From: CAIYYO01 sp049299895
Lineage (GTDB): Archaea > Altiarchaeota > Altiarchaeia > IMC4 > QMZM01
Direction of reading: 5' to 3'
DNA: 53,287 nucleotides
Assembly: GCA_049299895.1 (NCBI GenBank)
Contig: JBAQYF010000001.1
Span: 1-53,287, forward strand
Of the stretch, positions 26,317-34,844 are shown in pieces; position 1 is the first letter of the stretch; every line of letters starts with the position of its first letter. Made by a program: the position numbers and the translations under genes. The notes under the pieces were generated by a model. That model did not search any database. It was not told where the DNA came from and worked only from the letters and a program-made list of their open reading frames with translations.

Positions 26317-27038
26317 TTTATTCCTCTTTTCTTTTTATTGACTGCGAAATAGACGTAGGCGCAGAAAACCGCCAGCCCGAGCAGCGCAGGCAGCCAGGGG
26401 AAAGCGGATTGAGTTTTTTCAACGTTCGCAGGATATGTCGTAGTGGATATCCTCGCCTCGCCCAGGGTAGTTGACGGCAGCGTTTCCATCGGAGTAGTCG
26501 TGGATGTGGTCGTCGACTGCTCTGTCGCAGAGGTGGATGCAGCAGTAGTAGACGTGCTCTTCTGCGTTGTCGTTGTCGTCGTAGTAGGTGCGGGTCTTGC
26601 TATCTCATTTACAGTGACGCCTATTTTCCGGGAGACGCCTCCGTATTGCGCCTCCGCCAGGTATTTTCCGGGACTCAGAGGTATGAATGTGTATTCCTCA
26701 TTCAGGTCCGGCATCTCTCTTGAGCCTTTGCAACTGCACGCGGCGTATGCAAAATGGGGCTTTCCGACCAGTTTATAAGTCTTTTCCGCAACTTCTTTAT
26801 AGATGCTGAAAGCGCCCGATGAGGTCTCTGTCCCTTCGTAAACCTGTATCTGAAATTTCACGGATTCATTTTCCAGCATAGTTATTTGAGTCAGATTTTC
26901 ATCGGCATAGGTGCCATTTCTGTCCGCGGAAAGGTTTACGGAAATTGCCGATGCAGTGAAAGAAAGTGAGAGCAGGGCTGCTGCAATGGATAACGTCATG
27001 CCCGTCCGCCGCTCCCTTTTTCCCGTTTTTGGCATCAT
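26313..27038 (-). CDS. Secreted beta-domain protein with Thr tether and anchor
   Basis: The 241-residue protein has a signal peptide (about 12-34), one Ig-like or carboxypeptidase-regulatory-like beta domain (about 35-150), a Thr/Ser tether (about 152-205), and a C-terminal helix with a KKKRG tail. Two cysteines occur close together in AACSCKG. It overlaps both neighbours (ATGA-type), so it is an integral part of the ars operon. It may be a substrate or docking partner of the Trx-CcdA protein. Confidence 0.75.
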   Translation of the reverse strand: MMPKTGKRERRTGMTLSIAAALLSLSFTASAISVNLSADRNGTYADENLTQITMLENESVKFQIQVYEGTETSSGAFSIYKEVAEKTYKLVGKPHFAYAACSCKGSREMPDLNEEYTFIPLSPGKYLAEAQYGGVSRKIGVTVNEIARPAPTTTTTTTQKSTSTTAASTSATEQSTTTSTTTPMETLPSTTLGEARISTTTYPANVEKTQSAFPWLPALLGLAVFCAYVYFAVNKKKRGIK

Positions 27039-27271
27039 TCTTTCAGGATCTTCTTTATATCCGCAACGTTCGGGACCCTTCCCGAGAATTTCACTTCTCC
27101 GTCGACGACGAGCGCGGGCGTGGACATTACGCCGTATTCGATTATCTTAGCGATGTCGTCTACACGTTCTATTGCCGCATCTTTCAGTCTCAGTTCTTCC
27201 ACGGCTTTCTTTACCGCCGCATCAAGAGTATGGCATTTGGGGCATCCTGTTCCCAGTATCTTTATTTCCAT
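27035..27271 (-). CDS. Small cytosolic thioredoxin, ArsE-like
   Basis: The 78-residue protein is a minimal thioredoxin of the TM_1000/MTH895 type: GTGCPKC near the N-terminus (CPKC motif), cis-proline in STPALVVDGEV and a closing helix. It has no signal, so it acts inside the cell. I start at the ATG of MEIKILG; the longer open frame upstream overlaps arsG. Its position beside ArsG and ArsF matches the thioredoxin (ArsE) of arsEFG operons, where it supplies reducing power. Confidence 0.85.
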   Translation of the reverse strand: MEIKILGTGCPKCHTLDAAVKKAVEELRLKDAAIERVDDIAKIIEYGVMSTPALVVDGEVKFSGRVPNVADIKKILKE

Positions 27272-27275
27272 CTTA

Positions 27276-28001
27276 TTATGCGAATAAACCAAGATTTTGC
27301 ATGATGTAATAGACACCCACAACGACGAATATTCCTGCTACTGCCCCGCGGTTCCATTCTTCGAATTTCTTCAATTTGTGCACGACCTTCCCCAGCCGGT
27401 TTACCCCAGAGACAAGCAGGAATGAGAACACTATTACGGGAAGGCCTGTCGCAAAGGCGAATACTGCAGGCACCATAATCGCATCCCCTGTCTTTAGCGC
27501 GAGGGGTATGAGCATGCCAAAATAGAGGACTGCGGAAAAAGGGCAGAATGCGAGCGCGAATACTACGCCCAATAGAAATCCTCCAAGATATCCCCGCTCC
27601 GCCAGGTTTTCTTTGAGTTTTTCAGTTCCTGCGGGCATCTTGATAAAATCAAGCTTGATTATTTCCAGCATCACAAGACCGATAAAGACAAGCAGAGGGC
27701 CGAGAAGCATTCCCCCGTATTGCTGCAAGGGTAATGCGATGCCCGGGGTTTTCAGGCCCATGTATACTATCAGGCTCGCTATCGACACGTACGTTGTCAT
27801 CAGGCCGAGAGTATAAAGGATGCCTACAAGGAGCGTATGCCGGCTGTTCTCAATCCTCCTGGAAACGTAAGCTATCGCCGTGATATTCGTCGCAAGGGGG
27901 CAGGGACTGATAGCCATCATCAGGCCTATAAAAAAGGAGGCTATAAGAGGGATGCTGCTTGTCCCCATGGACTCCATAAAAGGCATAAGATCAAAACTCA
28001 T
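27276..28001 (-). CDS. arsG: ArsG-family membrane transporter (CcdA-like)
   Basis: The 241-residue protein has six to seven membrane helices in a CcdA/LysE-like fold. Two paired motifs, ISPCPLAT in the first half and AFCPFSAVLYFG in the second, are the mark of the ArsG group, described as efflux permease for aromatic aminoarsenicals and partner of the ArsEF nitroreductase. Two cysteines in the membrane could also shuttle electrons. It overlaps arsF by four bases. Assignment is from motif and neighbourhood; substrate specificity is not shown by sequence. Confidence 0.85.
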   Translation of the reverse strand: MSFDLMPFMESMGTSSIPLIASFFIGLMMAISPCPLATNITAIAYVSRRIENSRHTLLVGILYTLGLMTTYVSIASLIVYMGLKTPGIALPLQQYGGMLLGPLLVFIGLVMLEIIKLDFIKMPAGTEKLKENLAERGYLGGFLLGVVFALAFCPFSAVLYFGMLIPLALKTGDAIMVPAVFAFATGLPVIVFSFLLVSGVNRLGKVVHKLKKFEEWNRGAVAGIFVVVGVYYIMQNLGLFA

Positions 28002-28501
28002 GAGAGATCACCCGCAAGCCTCTTGTCAAGTACGCTTCTCAGGTAGGTTGAGTATTCCGTTTCATTGTCTAACCTGTACCATACTTTGAGGTCTTCCTCC
28101 TTGTTGAATTTTCCGTTGACGTATGTACCGATCCAGAGGGATGAACCGGTTACGCCGTATTTCTCCGCAAGTACTTTATTCTCAGGGAGATCGTAGTTCA
28201 CGTGCCCGAAGAGCAGCCTGCCGGATGCAAGTTCCCGGAGGTAATGCCTGTTTACCGTGTTTTCCGCGTAAGCACCAACTGTCGTGCATGAAGCGCACTG
28301 GCTTTCCCCGTGGAAGTGGTATACTTCCACCGTTATGCCCGGAACCGTCACGGGAAGAGAGGACTCGCTAACGGCAGACGTAGTCGAAGTAGTCGTCAGA
28401 TTGCTTATTTTCGTTTCTTTCGCCCGGGCATCGTCGCTTACGCAGCCGCAGCACAGCAGCAGGCATGAGAGCGCGGCGAACAGGCATATCATGTCTTTCA
28501 T
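27998..28501 (-). CDS. arsF: ArsF-family lipoprotein
   Basis: The 167-residue protein has a lipobox-like signal (LLLCCGC), a short Thr/Ser tether, and a thioredoxin-like ArsF domain: VEVYHFHGESQCASCTT with a CxxC pair, VNYDLPENKVLAEKYGV, and SLWIGTY. ArsF proteins are partners in reduction of nitrated aromatic arsenicals. Lipid anchoring places this one outside the membrane, facing the Trx-CcdA protein encoded downstream. It follows arsR by one base. Confidence 0.85.
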   Translation of the reverse strand: MKDMICLFAALSCLLLCCGCVSDDARAKETKISNLTTTSTTSAVSESSLPVTVPGITVEVYHFHGESQCASCTTVGAYAENTVNRHYLRELASGRLLFGHVNYDLPENKVLAEKYGVTGSSLWIGTYVNGKFNKEEDLKVWYRLDNETEYSTYLRSVLDKRLAGDLS

Positions 28502-28502
28502 T

Positions 28503-28775
28503 TTAGGTCTCCTTTATCCTCTTTGAGATAGAGAGCAGTTCTTTGATCTTTTCGTCTGCCAGGAAATAGTATACGCTGAGACCATCCCTGCGGAATTTCA
28601 CGATCCCTGCTTCATTCAGTATCTTTAGATGCGCTGAAACAGTCGGCTGGCTTTTGCCCGTATCCGGGATTATCCTGCATACGCATTGTTCGCCTTTGAG
28701 GAGCATCGCCACGATGAGGAGCCTCGTCGGGTCTCCCAGAGCCTTGAATAATTTAGCCTGCTTTTCCGGGTTCAT
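28503..28775 (-). CDS. arsR: ArsR-family metalloid repressor heading the ars operon
   Basis: The 90-residue winged-helix protein has the alpha3 metalloid site GEQCVC (a CxC pair) just before the recognition helix, the arrangement that senses arsenite or antimonite. Binding of the metalloid would release DNA. It is the first gene of arsR-arsF-arsG-trx-Ig anchor-Trx/CcdA, so autoregulation of the whole operon is likely. The start lies in an AT-rich area containing ATTTGGATAT. Confidence 0.93.
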   Translation of the reverse strand: MNPEKQAKLFKALGDPTRLLIVAMLLKGEQCVCRIIPDTGKSQPTVSAHLKILNEAGIVKFRRDGLSVYYFLADEKIKELLSISKRIKET

Positions 28776-28783
28776 ATAGATAA

Positions 28784-28793
28784 ATTTGGATAT
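28784..28793 (+). promoter_or_regulatory. Putative ArsR half-site before arsR
   Basis: ATTTGGATAT lies eight bases before the arsR start. Variants ATTTGTATAT and ATTTGAATAT stand at the same kind of position before the second arsR (32776) and before ACR3 (36620). The shared form ATTTG-N-ATAT makes a common operator half-site plausible, though AT-rich promoters raise the chance of coincidence. Confidence 0.4.
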
Positions 28794-28813
28794 ATAGATA
28801 TATTAATCTGCGG

Positions 28814-29416
28814 CTATGCGGGGATATCTCCTGCCAGCCTTTTGTCTATTGCTTCTTTCAGGTAATCCATGTAATCGCGTTTGTTCCCGGTCTTGTACCA
28901 TACGCCGACCTTCATCTCCTTGTAGAATTTGCCCTCGCTGTACGTGCCAATCCACAGGGAGGAGCTTTCGGGCCCGTATTTTTTCACGAGCTCTTTGTTC
29001 TGGGGGTCAAAATAATTCGCCTTCTTGAATACAAGGGTCCCTGAGGACATCTCTTCCAGGTAATAGGTGTTTACAGTCTCCTCGGCAAGCTCGCCTACCT
29101 GGATGCAATTCTCGCAGGGGCCTATGGGAAAAAAGAAAACGACTTCCACCTTGAGGGGAGGAAAGGTAGTAGTCGACGTAGTTGTAGTAGTCGACGTGGT
29201 CGATACCGCCGGGGGACGCGTTGTTGTAGTGCTATCCTGCATCTCATGCTGCGTTGTTGTAGTAGAAGATGCCGTCGTAGTAGAAGAAGCGGATGAAACA
29301 TCCGGCTGAGTATCCCGGATGCCGAAGGATTGCTCCTTTCCCCCGAGGTCAGGATCGACGCATCCGGAGAGGACCAGGACAGCCAGTAAGAATATGGCAG
29401 ATAATTTGTTAGTCAT
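28814..29416 (-). CDS. Second ArsF-like lipoprotein with Thr tether
   Basis: The 200-residue protein is a paralogue of ArsF. It has a classical lipobox (LVLSGC), a long Thr-rich tether with several TTTT runs (about 40-90), and an ArsF domain with a CxxC pair in GPCENCIQVG, SLWIGTYSEGKF and a WY-rich end. The longer tether would place it further from the membrane than ArsF. It lies 38 bases upstream of arsR in the same direction and may be read through into it or have its own promoter. Confidence 0.8.
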   Translation of the reverse strand: MTNKLSAIFLLAVLVLSGCVDPDLGGKEQSFGIRDTQPDVSSASSTTTASSTTTTQHEMQDSTTTTRPPAVSTTSTTTTTSTTTFPPLKVEVVFFFPIGPCENCIQVGELAEETVNTYYLEEMSSGTLVFKKANYFDPQNKELVKKYGPESSSLWIGTYSEGKFYKEMKVGVWYKTGNKRDYMDYLKEAIDKRLAGDIPA

Positions 29417-29469
29417 GTTTAATATTGTTATTGATTGGGTATTCTCGTCGGATAAACCGTAGAACGGGG

Positions 29470-30591
29470 TTAACCGCCCAGATACCTGTCTCCTGCGCTT
29501 TCACGGGATTTTTTGATCTGTTTTGCCCGTCTGCTTATGTTCTTCGAGCGCGTACTTTTCTTGTTCTTGTATTGGGCATCCCGCCTCATGACATTGTAGA
29601 TTATCTCGCGTTTTAATTTATTATAGTTGTCCAGTCTCTCCTGCGATATCAAGCCTTCCTTCACTGCATTAGTGACTGCGCATTTCGGTTCGTTGGTATG
29701 CGTGCACGTCTTGTATTTGCATTCGCCCGCAAGGGTCTCTATGTCGGCGAACGTGCTATTAAGCCCTGCGCCGCTGCATAATAGCTGCAATTCCCTCAAG
29801 CCGGGCGTATCGATCACAAGCCCTCCGCCTGGCAGAACCATAAGGTTCTTGGAGGACGTGATGTGCCTGCCTTTTCCGCTGTATCCGCTGACATCCCCTG
29901 TTTTCTGCCTGTTCTCTCCCAAAAGGAGGTTTACGATCGTTGATTTGCCGGCTCCCGAAGATCCTAGAAAAACGACCGTTTTCCCTTTAGAGATATACGC
30001 AGCAAGCTGCTCTATCCCTTGATTATTCAATGCGCTAATTGCATATACGGGTGTGTCAGGAAACGACTTTTTTATCTCTGACCTGATCTGTTCCAGGTCT
30101 TTGCACAAATCCGCCTTGTTCAGGATGAAAACAAGCTCTGCATTGCTGTCTCCTGCAAGGATAGCATACCTTTCAAGCCGTCTGATGTTATAATCCCTGT
30201 CCAGCCCGCTTACGACAAAGATTGTGTCGACGTTTGCCGCAATAACATGTTCCTCCGAGCCTGATCCGATGACTTTGCGCGAGAACTTGCTTTTTCTTTT
30301 GACAAGCCCTTGTATAGAGACAAATCCAGTCAGCGCGCGCGGTTCATAGGCGACCCAATCCCCTACAGTGGGCAGTTCCTCCCTGAATAGGCTGTTTTTG
30401 CGGAATTTTTCGGACAGTCTTCCGTTGATCGCCCCTTTCTCGGAAACCAGTTTATATCCGAGCCTGTTTACTTCAATGACCCTTGCAGGCAGAAGATTAT
30501 TCTCACTGTATTCCCTGAAACTTTCTTCAAGGACAGCATCCCAACCATATTCGCGCAAATCCAATTTAGACCTCTTAAAGTAATTAGTCAA
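29470..30591 (-). CDS. rsgA: Ribosome-associated GTPase RsgA
   Basis: RsgA is a circularly permuted GTPase that helps mature the bacterial small ribosomal subunit. The 373-residue protein has an OB-fold (about 40-110), permuted G motifs with NKAD (G4) before GSSGAGKST (G1), DTPGL (G3), and a C-terminal zinc knuckle CKYKTCTHTNEPKC. The tail is lysine- and arginine-rich. The family is mainly bacterial, so an archaeal copy suggests transfer. The start is a TTG here; no ATG is available near the family N-terminus. Confidence 0.92.
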   Translation of the reverse strand: MTNYFKRSKLDLREYGWDAVLEESFREYSENNLLPARVIEVNRLGYKLVSEKGAINGRLSEKFRKNSLFREELPTVGDWVAYEPRALTGFVSIQGLVKRKSKFSRKVIGSGSEEHVIAANVDTIFVVSGLDRDYNIRRLERYAILAGDSNAELVFILNKADLCKDLEQIRSEIKKSFPDTPVYAISALNNQGIEQLAAYISKGKTVVFLGSSGAGKSTIVNLLLGENRQKTGDVSGYSGKGRHITSSKNLMVLPGGGLVIDTPGLRELQLLCSGAGLNSTFADIETLAGECKYKTCTHTNEPKCAVTNAVKEGLISQERLDNYNKLKREIIYNVMRRDAQYKNKKSTRSKNISRRAKQIKKSRESAGDRYLGG

Positions 30592-30656
30592 TAGAACAAG
30601 AAAAACAGAGTCGTTTCCCCAGTTATTAAAGGCGTATTTCTCAACTATTAACTAAG

Positions 30657-31460
30657 ATGGACGACGTCATTATCGCTATCATCCTGGGCATCATCGAAGG
30701 AGTGACCGAGTTTTTGCCGATATCCTCTACCGGGCATCTGATCCTTGCGAATAATTTTCTCGGATTCACCGGCGAGTTTGCAGATTCCTTCGACGTAGTC
30801 ATACAGTTCGGAGCCATCCTTTCAGTGTTAGTCTACTTCCGCAATAAGCTGTTCCCCTTTGGAAAAGGAAAAAGCGCAGAGCAGAAAAAGGAGACATGGA
30901 GCATATGGAAGAAAACGTTCGTCGGAATGATCCCCGCGGGGATAGTGGGTTTTTCTTTCGGATTAGACCTGCAGGACGCCTTGTTTAATCCGTATGTCGT
31001 TGCGGCGGCGCTCATTGTAGGAGGATTCGCTTTGCTTATCATAGAAGGAAAGAAACGACCTGCACATATCGATTCCTTCGCGTCGCTCACGTATAAGACG
31101 GCTTTCCTGATAGGATTGATACAATGCCTGGCTTACATTCCCGGGACTTCCAGGTCCGCGGCGACTATAATCGGCGCAATGCTCCTTGGAACGACGAGAC
31201 TGATAGCGACGGAATACTCTTTTTACCTTGCGATACCCACCTTAACCGGGGCATCGGCTTATTCACTGTATAAGAGCGGGATAGCTCTGGGCGGAAATGA
31301 GATGCAACTCCTTGTTATAGGGCTCATCGTGTCGTTCTTTGTCGCATGGGCGGTCATCGCGGGCTTCATGGACTATATATCGAAGAAGGACTTCAAATTA
31401 TTCGGATATTACCGGATAGTGCTTGGAGCAGTAGTCCTGGCATATTATGCGATGATGTAA
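30657..31460 (+). CDS. uppP: Undecaprenyl-diphosphatase UppP/BacA family
   Basis: This membrane phosphatase recycles polyprenyl diphosphate carriers used in glycan assembly; in archaea the carrier would be dolichyl-like. The 267-residue protein has EGVTEFLPISSTGHL near the start and GTSRSAATI in the second half, the two active-site motifs, within about eight helices. It stands alone on the plus strand, divergent from rsgA. A link to the arsenic genes is not evident. Confidence 0.94.
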   Translation: MDDVIIAIILGIIEGVTEFLPISSTGHLILANNFLGFTGEFADSFDVVIQFGAILSVLVYFRNKLFPFGKGKSAEQKKETWSIWKKTFVGMIPAGIVGFSFGLDLQDALFNPYVVAAALIVGGFALLIIEGKKRPAHIDSFASLTYKTAFLIGLIQCLAYIPGTSRSAATIIGAMLLGTTRLIATEYSFYLAIPTLTGASAYSLYKSGIALGGNEMQLLVIGLIVSFFVAWAVIAGFMDYISKKDFKLFGYYRIVLGAVVLAYYAMM

Positions 31461-31479
31461 TGGTCCTTTTTGATAAACC

Positions 31480-32451
31480 TTACAGGATAACAACGAGGTA
31501 ATTGAAGAGGTATCCTATTACTACTATCCCTCCGGACACAATACCAAAGAAGGTCAGTATCAGCGGAAGTTTCATTACCCGTCTCAGTATTATCGCTTCG
31601 GGCAGGCTTAGAGCAGCCGTCGCCATCATGAAAGCGAGGGCCGTCCCCAGGGGCACGCCTTTCTCGAATAGCGCGACAGCTATCGGGAGGATAGAACTAC
31701 AGTTCGCATATATCGGAACGCCTAAGGCTACTGCGAGCGGGACGGAAAATATCCCCGTCGCGGAGAGCACGTCGTTCACTAACTTCTCAGGCACGAATCC
31801 GTGTATGACCGCGCCTATCGCGACTCCGAAGAGGATCCATTTCCAGAGCTTTACGGTTATAGAATACGCTTCATCATAGCCGTATCTGAGCCGGTCCCCC
31901 AGCGACTTCACAGGCCCTGCGTCGGATATGCAGGCATCGACTGACCTCATCATTCTTATGTCGTCCACGAGGTGCTTTTCCATATTCATGCGGTCTATCA
32001 AGATCCCGGACGCAACGCCCAGGACTATTCCGAATATTACGTACGCCGCAGTTATCTTCCAGCCGAAGAAAGAAAGCATCATGACTGCAAGGTACTCGTT
32101 TATTATCGGCGAGGTTACAAGGAAGGCGAAAGCAGCACCCAGGGGGACCCCTGTTTTCATGAAGCCAACAAATATCGGTATAGACGAGCATGAACAAAAG
32201 GGAGTTATCGCCCCGAATAATGATGCGAATAAGTAGCTTGCGCCGAATCTTTTCTCCGACAGGAGCTTCTTCATCTTATCCCGGGGTATGTAAGTCCGGA
32301 TGACGCCGATTGCGAAAACCATCAGGAACAGGAGGATCAATATCTTTATCGAGTCGTAGACGAAGAAATTGACGGCCGAACCGAACGAGTCTTTAGACAA
32401 TCCCAACGCTGAATATGTCAGAGAGTCTATCAGGTCTTGGAGTGGGTCCAT
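31480..32451 (-). CDS. ArsP/YraQ-type permease with CSCSS motif
   Basis: The 323-residue protein has about eight to ten helices and the signature TPFCSCSSIPIFVGF in the first half, repeated in weaker form as YANCSSILPIAVALF in the second. ArsP members export trivalent organoarsenicals through thiol contacts, and the conserved cysteines here fit that. It lies one base after an ArsR gene and is surely its target. Other members of this permease group carry other soft metals, so arsenic is likely but unproven. Confidence 0.88.
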   Translation of the reverse strand: MDPLQDLIDSLTYSALGLSKDSFGSAVNFFVYDSIKILILLFLMVFAIGVIRTYIPRDKMKKLLSEKRFGASYLFASLFGAITPFCSCSSIPIFVGFMKTGVPLGAAFAFLVTSPIINEYLAVMMLSFFGWKITAAYVIFGIVLGVASGILIDRMNMEKHLVDDIRMMRSVDACISDAGPVKSLGDRLRYGYDEAYSITVKLWKWILFGVAIGAVIHGFVPEKLVNDVLSATGIFSVPLAVALGVPIYANCSSILPIAVALFEKGVPLGTALAFMMATAALSLPEAIILRRVMKLPLILTFFGIVSGGIVVIGYLFNYLVVIL

Positions 32452-32452
32452 C

Positions 32453-32761
32453 TTAATTCTTAGCCAGCCTGCATTTGACCTGGTTGATGGCGGATCTGTC
32501 CATTTTCTTTATGCCCAGCACATCAAGTATCTTGACTGCTTCTCTGCTCTTTATCTTGTAAAGCAGATTTACTCCCTGCCGCCTCACTTCCAGAACGCCC
32601 GCTTCCTCCAGTATCTTAAGGTGCTGGGAAACCGTCGGCTGAGCCTTGCCTATGTATGGGACGATAGTGCATGCGCACTGCTCTCCGTTGAGGAGATACT
32701 GCACTATTTTTATCCTCGTCTCGTCACCGAGGGCCTTTAACAGTTTTATCTTCTCTTTCAT
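32453..32761 (-). CDS. ArsR-family repressor of the ArsP-like permease
   Basis: The 102-residue winged-helix protein has GEQCACTI, a CxC metalloid site at the alpha3 position, and the HLKILEEAGV recognition region. I start at the ATG of MKEKIKLL; an upstream in-frame ATG would push into the operator-like palindrome. It forms a two-gene operon with the permease. Confidence 0.92.
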   Translation of the reverse strand: MKEKIKLLKALGDETRIKIVQYLLNGEQCACTIVPYIGKAQPTVSQHLKILEEAGVLEVRRQGVNLLYKIKSREAVKILDVLGIKKMDRSAINQVKCRLAKN

Positions 32762-32773
32762 TCTTACAGTTAT

Positions 32774-32801
32774 ATATTTGTATATTCGCATATATAAATA
32801 T
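32774..32801 (+). promoter_or_regulatory. Operator-like inverted repeat before the second arsR
   Basis: ATATTTGTATAT and ATATATAAATAT form a 12-base inverted repeat with one mismatch around the spacer TCGC, 12 bases before the arsR start and overlapping any TATA box. This is the best-formed candidate ArsR operator in the window. Confidence 0.6.
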
Positions 32802-32870
32802 AATCCCGGGCAGTAAAACGCAATCGCTTAAATGCAGTTATGGAAAGAGACAACGATCTGAATGCATTTC

Positions 32871-34838
32871 CTACTTTTTGAATCTTATCAGGAGCGCCGA
32901 ATTCAGCATCACGGAGAAGCATCCTGCCTCCTGGAAGATGACGGCCATGGCCGGCAAAAAGAGGCCGGTCGCCGAAAGGGTAAAGCCTATAATGTTGTAA
33001 ACCATGGAGAATGCTATGTTGCCCTTGATGGTGCGAAGCGTTCTCCTGCTCAGCCTGATCATATCCGCGACTTTGCCCACGTCGTTTGTCTTTAGAACGA
33101 TGTCTGCGGCGCCTATGGAGACGTCGGTTCCCGAACCCATCGCTATCGAGACGTTGGCTGCGGAGAGGGCGGGTGCGTCGTTTATGCCGTCCCCGACCAT
33201 CGCCACTTTGTATTGTTTCTTTAGTTCTTCTACGATCCTGACCTTATCCTCCGGAAGCAGGTCGAAGCGAACGTCATCGATGCCAAGCTGCCTTCCCACG
33301 GCCTGCGTTGCAAGCATATGGTCGCCTGACAACAGGACTATCTTTTTTATGCCGAGTTTTCGCAGCCGGGCTATTCCCTCCAAGGCATCGACCTTTAAAA
33401 CGTCAGCGACAGCTATAACTCCTGCGATCCTTTTGTCTATCGCGACTATCAGAAGCGTCTTTCCCTCGGCTCCCTGTTTTTCAAGTACCCTTGTTGCCTC
33501 CTGTATCGAGGGGACTATGTTATCCCCCATAAGCCGGTTGTTTCCAACCAGCACCTCTTTCCCGTTGACAAGCGCCCATATGCCTTTTCCAGGGAATACC
33601 TTGAAGGTTTCCGGGTCTGTAAGCGCTATCCCCCTTTTCTTTGCTTCCGCGATGATGCTCGTGGACAGCGCGTGTTCCGAGAGCTTTTCCGCGCTTGCGG
33701 CATAGAATATCACATCCTCCGCGCTGACATCACCAAAGGATGCGACATCAGTGACATCGGGTTTTCCGAACGTGAGGGTGCCCGTCTTGTCGAAGACGAC
33801 GCAGTCTACGGCGGATGCGGCTTCAAGGAACGTTCCGCCCTTTATCATGATGCCCTTGCGCGCGCCGTTTCCTATGCCCGCGACGACCGCGGCAGGGGTG
33901 GCCATGCTGAGCGCGCAGGGACATGCAACCAATAGGACCGCCGCCATTTTAACGGGGTCCTGCGTCAATACGTAGACGATCAAAGAGAGCGCAAGAACTG
34001 TCGGTATGAAGATGCGCGCTATCCTGTCGGCGTATTTCTCGACCTCGGGCTTCTTGTTCTGCGCATCCTGGACTAGCCGTACCACCCGTGCGAGAGTTGT
34101 GTCCTCGCCAACCTTTGTAGCCTTAAACTCAAATGCACCCAGTTCGCATATGGTCCCGCCCATGACGGCGTCTCCGACCGATTTTTCAACCGGGAGCCCT
34201 TCGCCCGTTATGGCAGATTCGTTAACCGATCCGTTCCCCCTGGTGATGACGCCGTCGACGGCTATGCTCTCCCCGCTCTTCACTATCAGTATATCGCCGG
34301 GCTTGACTGCTTCGATAGCGACTTCCTCCTCGACGAATCCATGCTTGACCCAGGCCTTTTTCGGGGCGAGCGCCATCAGTTCGTCTACGGCGCTTTTCAT
34401 CCTGACGAGCGTGAATATCTCAAGAGTCTCTATCGCAAGCATTATGATTATGACGGACCCTGCCGGAAAATACCTGCTTGAAAACAACCGATCGAGAGTC
34501 GGTCCGAGCCATGATGCATCTACGGAATGGCCTTCGGGAACCGAAAGCGCAGTAGTTATGGCGATGGCTATCAGAACCTCGGTAGTGAGCTGCCACTTCA
34601 GGAGCGAATCAAGCGCCCTGCCATACATGGGCGCAGCGCCTATGAATATCGCCAGGAGGGCGGTATCTATTCCAAAAACAGTGTCTAGGACATGGAACCA
34701 TCGCAATGTGAAAAGCAAAAGAACGGCACCGAAGATAACATACTGCCTCTGCTTTCGCAATCTTTGCTCTGCGTCGGCTTTTCCGGCTTTCGCCGATGAA
34801 ACGCCGCACGCCCCTCCTGAACCGCAGTCACATCCCAT
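32871..34838 (-). CDS. P1B-type metal-transporting ATPase
   Basis: The 655-residue pump has CPCALS in its sixth helix, the phosphorylation site DKTGTLTFG, and GDGINDAPAL. It has no N-terminal HMA domain; instead it begins MGCDCGSGGACG, a small Cys cluster. The last helices read MVYNIIGF and FQEAGCFSVMLNSALL, where zinc/cadmium pumps have DxG and copper pumps have MxxSS, so the metal is uncertain. It is downstream of a Cys-rich thioredoxin-fold gene and divergent from an ArsR gene. Confidence 0.92.
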   Translation of the reverse strand: MGCDCGSGGACGVSSAKAGKADAEQRLRKQRQYVIFGAVLLLFTLRWFHVLDTVFGIDTALLAIFIGAAPMYGRALDSLLKWQLTTEVLIAIAITTALSVPEGHSVDASWLGPTLDRLFSSRYFPAGSVIIIMLAIETLEIFTLVRMKSAVDELMALAPKKAWVKHGFVEEEVAIEAVKPGDILIVKSGESIAVDGVITRGNGSVNESAITGEGLPVEKSVGDAVMGGTICELGAFEFKATKVGEDTTLARVVRLVQDAQNKKPEVEKYADRIARIFIPTVLALSLIVYVLTQDPVKMAAVLLVACPCALSMATPAAVVAGIGNGARKGIMIKGGTFLEAASAVDCVVFDKTGTLTFGKPDVTDVASFGDVSAEDVIFYAASAEKLSEHALSTSIIAEAKKRGIALTDPETFKVFPGKGIWALVNGKEVLVGNNRLMGDNIVPSIQEATRVLEKQGAEGKTLLIVAIDKRIAGVIAVADVLKVDALEGIARLRKLGIKKIVLLSGDHMLATQAVGRQLGIDDVRFDLLPEDKVRIVEELKKQYKVAMVGDGINDAPALSAANVSIAMGSGTDVSIGAADIVLKTNDVGKVADMIRLSRRTLRTIKGNIAFSMVYNIIGFTLSATGLFLPAMAVIFQEAGCFSVMLNSALLIRFKK

Positions 34839-34844
34839 GTTATT

